The notes beneath the pieces are model-generated. The model did not search any database and had not been told where the DNA came from. It saw only the letters and a program-made list of their open reading frames with translations. Position numbers and translations under genes: made by a program. This document shows positions 61,547 through 64,000 of a DNA stretch of 64,000 bases, one piece after another. The DNA lies in NCBI RefSeq assembly GCF_008364795.1, contig NZ_VTTM01000015.1, positions 62,001 to 126,000 of the forward strand. The letters are read 5' to 3'. This DNA comes from Azospirillum oryzae. Lineage in GTDB: Bacteria > Pseudomonadota > Alphaproteobacteria > Azospirillales > Azospirillaceae. Position 1 is the first letter of the stretch. Each line of letters begins with the position of its first letter.

Positions 61547-62441
61547 CCCCCTCCCCCACCCCAGGTCCCGCCTCCGGGCTCAGCCCCGGCATCCGCGCCC
61601 GGCTGCCGCTGCGTTCCGAATAGGCGCGGGTCAGTTCCGCCCCGAACAGGAAGATCACCGCCGAATAATAGACCCACAGCAGGATCAGCACGAAGGACCC
61701 CGCCGCGCCATAGACCGTCACCACGCCGCTGGTGGCGATGTAGAAGCCGATCAGGAACTTGCCGACCGCGAACAGGAAGGCGTTCGCCGCCGCTCCCAGC
61801 CACACGTCGGTCCAGCGGATGTAGGCGTCGGGCAGGATGCGGTAGATAAGCGCGAACAGCCCGGTCAGCACCGTCCAGGATGTCACCATATCGACCAGCC
61901 ACAACAGCGACGGCATCGCCGGCAGATAGTCGGTGGCCCAGCGGCCGGCAGCCGCCAGCGCGGCGCTGACCACCAGCGACACGATCAGCAGGAAGCCGAT
62001 GGCGCCGATCAGCGCCAGCGCCTTCAGCCGGACACGCACCAGCCAAGTGATGGTCGATTCCTGCGGCGCCGCCACCCGCCAGATGCGGTTCAGCGCGGTC
62101 TGCAGCTCGACGAAGACGGTGGTGGCGCCAACCAGAATGGTGACGATGCCGATGATGCTGGCGACGATCCCGGTCTCCCGCGCGCCGGCCCGCGCGATCA
62201 GATCCTGCAGGGTCTGCCCGGCGTCGCGCCCGACCAGCGCGGTCAGTTGCTCGATCAAGGCGCCGCGCGCCGCTTCGTCACCGAACACCAGCCCGGCCAG
62301 CGCGATCACCAGGATCGCCAGCGGCGCCAGCGAGAAAATGGTGTAGAAGGCGATGGACGCCGCCATGCTCATCGCGTCGTCGTTCATCCAGCCATAGGCC
62401 GCATCGACCACGATCCCCCACCATCGCCGCACGCTGCCCAT
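61494..62441 (-). CDS. YihY/BrkB-family inner-membrane protein
   Basis: A 315-residue membrane protein with about six helices. Family features: ASIAFYTIFSLAPLAILVI, FVELQTALNRIW, YGAAGSFVLILLWVYYSA and FLFGAELTRAY. The tail is polar and Gly/Ser/Pro-rich. Older names call it ribonuclease BN, which is wrong. Function unknown, probably lipid-related transport. ATG at 62439-62441. Confidence 0.9.
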   Translation of the reverse strand: MGSVRRWWGIVVDAAYGWMNDDAMSMAASIAFYTIFSLAPLAILVIALAGLVFGDEAARGALIEQLTALVGRDAGQTLQDLIARAGARETGIVASIIGIVTILVGATTVFVELQTALNRIWRVAAPQESTITWLVRVRLKALALIGAIGFLLIVSLVVSAALAAAGRWATDYLPAMPSLLWLVDMVTSWTVLTGLFALIYRILPDAYIRWTDVWLGAAANAFLFAVGKFLIGFYIATSGVVTVYGAAGSFVLILLWVYYSAVIFLFGAELTRAYSERSGSRARMPGLSPEAGPGVGEGVSGRSSRVPESSGSAAP

Positions 62442-62594
62442 CGCCGACCTCCCGTCCCGAACCATCCCTGGGGTAACAGCGATGGCGGCCATTCGGTCAT
62501 GGCGAGAGCCCTGCGGAACCGATCCGTGATAGGAACAATGCGTCGGAGAGCGTTTCACCACGCTCCATGCAATCCAAAACAGGAGACGCGCCCG

Positions 62595-63320
62595 GTGTCG
62601 CAGAAGGTGATCGGCCTGATCGGGGGCATGAGCTGGGAAAGCTCGGCCGAATATTACCGCATCGTCAACGAAGGCGTCCGCGACCGGCTGGGCGGGCTGC
62701 GCTCGGCCCGCTGCCTGATGTGGTCCTTCGATTTCGCGGAGGTCGAGGCGTTGCAGCATGCCGGCCGCTGGGACGACGCCACCGCCCTGATGATCGATGC
62801 CGCCCGCCGGCTGGAGCGCGGCGGCGCCGATTTCCTGCTGATCTGCACCAACACCATGCACCGCATGGCGGCCGAGGTGCAGGCTGCCGTCGCCATCCCG
62901 CTGCTGCACATCGCCGACCCCACGGCGGAGCGCATCCGCGCCGCCGGCCACCGCCGCGTCGGGCTGCTCGGCACCGCCTTCACCATGGAACAGGACTTCT
63001 ACAAGGGCCGGCTGGCCGACCGCCACGGTCTGGAGGTGCTGATCCCCGACGACGCCGACCGCGCCACCGTCCACCGCATCATCTACGAGGAACTGGTCCA
63101 GGGCCGGGTCGAGGCGGCTTCCCGCCAGGCCTACCGCGAGGTCATCGCCCGGCTGGTGGAGCGCGGGGCGGAGGCGGTCATCCTCGGCTGCACCGAGATC
63201 ATGCTGCTGGTGAAGCCGGAGGACAGCGCGGTTCCCCTGTTCGACACCACCGCCATCCATGCCGAAGCGGCGGTGGAACTGGCAATCGCCGGCTTCACCC
63301 CATCCCCAGCCGTTCCTTGA
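62595..63320 (+). CDS. Aspartate/glutamate racemase-family protein
   Basis: A 241-residue cofactor-independent racemase-like enzyme. LIGGMSWESSAEYYRIVN at the start and two catalytic cysteines, CTNTMH and GCTEI, are both present. GTG start at 62595 with AGGAGA eight bases upstream. The stop overlaps the convergent response regulator gene by 26 bp. Confidence 0.9.
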   Translation: MSQKVIGLIGGMSWESSAEYYRIVNEGVRDRLGGLRSARCLMWSFDFAEVEALQHAGRWDDATALMIDAARRLERGGADFLLICTNTMHRMAAEVQAAVAIPLLHIADPTAERIRAAGHRRVGLLGTAFTMEQDFYKGRLADRHGLEVLIPDDADRATVHRIIYEELVQGRVEAASRQAYREVIARLVERGAEAVILGCTEIMLLVKPEDSAVPLFDTTAIHAEAAVELAIAGFTPSPAVP

Positions 63321-64000
63321 GCGCGCCCAGGAAGCGCCTGCTGACCGGCACCGCATGCCCGCCGGTGGTCTGGATTTCGGCCAGCCCGCCGTCGACGAAG
63401 CGGATTTCCCGGATGCGGTCCGTATTGACCAGATGCTGGCGGTGGCAGCGGAACAGCGGGCTCTTTTCCTGGATGGTGTGAAGCGTCAGCTCGGTAAAGC
63501 GCTCCTGCCCGTCCTCCCCCACCACATAGACGCCGGCGGGGCGCGAGACGACATACTCGACATCGGCCAGCTTCATCAGCGTGATGCGGTTGACCCCGGT
63601 GCAGGGGATGTGGCGCAGTTCCGCCGCCCCCGGCAGAACGCCGACCTCCTGCGGGGCGCGCTGCCGGCGCAGGCGCTGCAGGGTCTTCTCCAGCCGCGCC
63701 GGATCGGCCGGCTTCAGCAGATAGTCGAAGGCGTGTTCCTCGAACGCCTGGACGGCATACTCGTCATGCGCGGTCAGGAAGACGATGCGCGGCATCCTTT
63801 CAGGGTCGAGCATGCCCAGCATCTCCAGCCCGCTGACCCGCGGCATCTGGATGTCGAGGAAGACCACGTCGGGCGCCTGCCGGTTGATGGCGCCGATCGC
63901 CTCGATGGCGTTGGCGCATTCGCCGACGATGCGGACGTCGGCAGCCTCCTCCAGCATGCGGCGCAGTTCCTCCCGCGCCAGCGGTTCGTCATCAACGATC
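63295..64000 (-). CDS. btsR: LytTR-type response regulator, 5' end beyond window
   Basis: At least 235 residues; the frame is open to the right edge with IVDDEPLARE near the start, so only the first few codons are missing. Receiver domain with phospho-acceptor Asp in VVFLDIQMPR, Lys in LLKPAD, then a LytTR DNA-binding domain (FRCHRQHLVNTDRI). It is very similar to E. coli BtsR (YehT): LEMLGMLDPE, FEEHAFDYLLKP, IPCTG, PVSRRFL. BtsR with kinase BtsS answers to pyruvate and induces btsT. The kinase gene may lie just outside. Confidence 0.9.
   Translation of the reverse strand, partial: IVDDEPLAREELRRMLEEAADVRIVGECANAIEAIGAINRQAPDVVFLDIQMPRVSGLEMLGMLDPERMPRIVFLTAHDEYAVQAFEEHAFDYLLKPADPARLEKTLQRLRRQRAPQEVGVLPGAAELRHIPCTGVNRITLMKLADVEYVVSRPAGVYVVGEDGQERFTELTLHTIQEKSPLFRCHRQHLVNTDRIREIRFVDGGLAEIQTTGGHAVPVSRRFLGALKERLGMG

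Overview
The window is high-GC (roughly two-thirds G+C), densely coded proteobacterial DNA. Gene content points to an Azospirillum-like alphaproteobacterium: a non-phosphorylating L-arabinose pathway of the A. brasilense araA-E type, a ChvE/GguAB sugar transporter beside a chemoreceptor, an assimilatory nitrate/nitrite cluster preceded by sigma-54 promoters, and LysR-rich regulation. I see no transposase, integrase, phage gene or CRISPR array.

Layout. 1-3.7 kb: isoquinoline 1-oxidoreductase-type molybdenum enzyme (both subunits, the large one cut by the window edge), divergent from a LysR regulator. 3.9-7.0 kb: a two-gene unit resembling a split VioB (N-terminal part and ferritin-like part as separate proteins). 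7.2-9.9 kb: ABC importer of the nitrate/taurine/sulfonate class. 10.3-16.7 kb: 3-hydroxybutyryl-CoA dehydrogenase, AlgE-like porin, K+ channel, saccharopine-dehydrogenase-like enzyme, NlpC/P60 hydrolase, and the siroheme-pathway methyltransferase. 16.8-27.5 kb: nirB-nirD-nasA diverging from nrtA-nrtB-nrtCD; the 0.8-kb divergent region carries two sigma-54 promoter sequences and structured leaders, one of which looks like an attenuator. 27.6-30.5 kb: aldo/keto reductase, then a lower-GC pair (unknown small protein plus a membrane-inserted patatin) next to a five-tRNA cluster (30.75-31.29 kb: Leu, Ala, Asp, Gly, Val in transcription order).

31.4-44 kb is one long leftward block: phospholipase-D protein, galM, the YtfQRT-YjfF galactofuranose importer, a porin, and araE-araD-araB. 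It diverges from a rightward block at 44.2-54.3 kb: LysR, chvE, gguA, gguB, araA, a chemoreceptor and araC. Together they take up arabinose/galactose, oxidise them to lactone and aldonate, dehydrate twice and finish at 2-oxoglutarate. A similar 20-bp motif lies upstream of ytfQ, araB and chvE in the same orientation relative to each gene, and I propose it as the operator of the LysR protein.

54.5-64 kb: RNase J with a symmetric upstream region, a long bidirectional terminator, a CstA-family transporter, an SDR/MFS/LysR set, a small YbdD/YjiX-like protein, YihY, an Asp/Glu racemase-like protein, and the start-truncated gene of a BtsR-type response regulator. Reported starts were chosen by ribosome-binding site and homology, and differ from the longest open frame in many cases.
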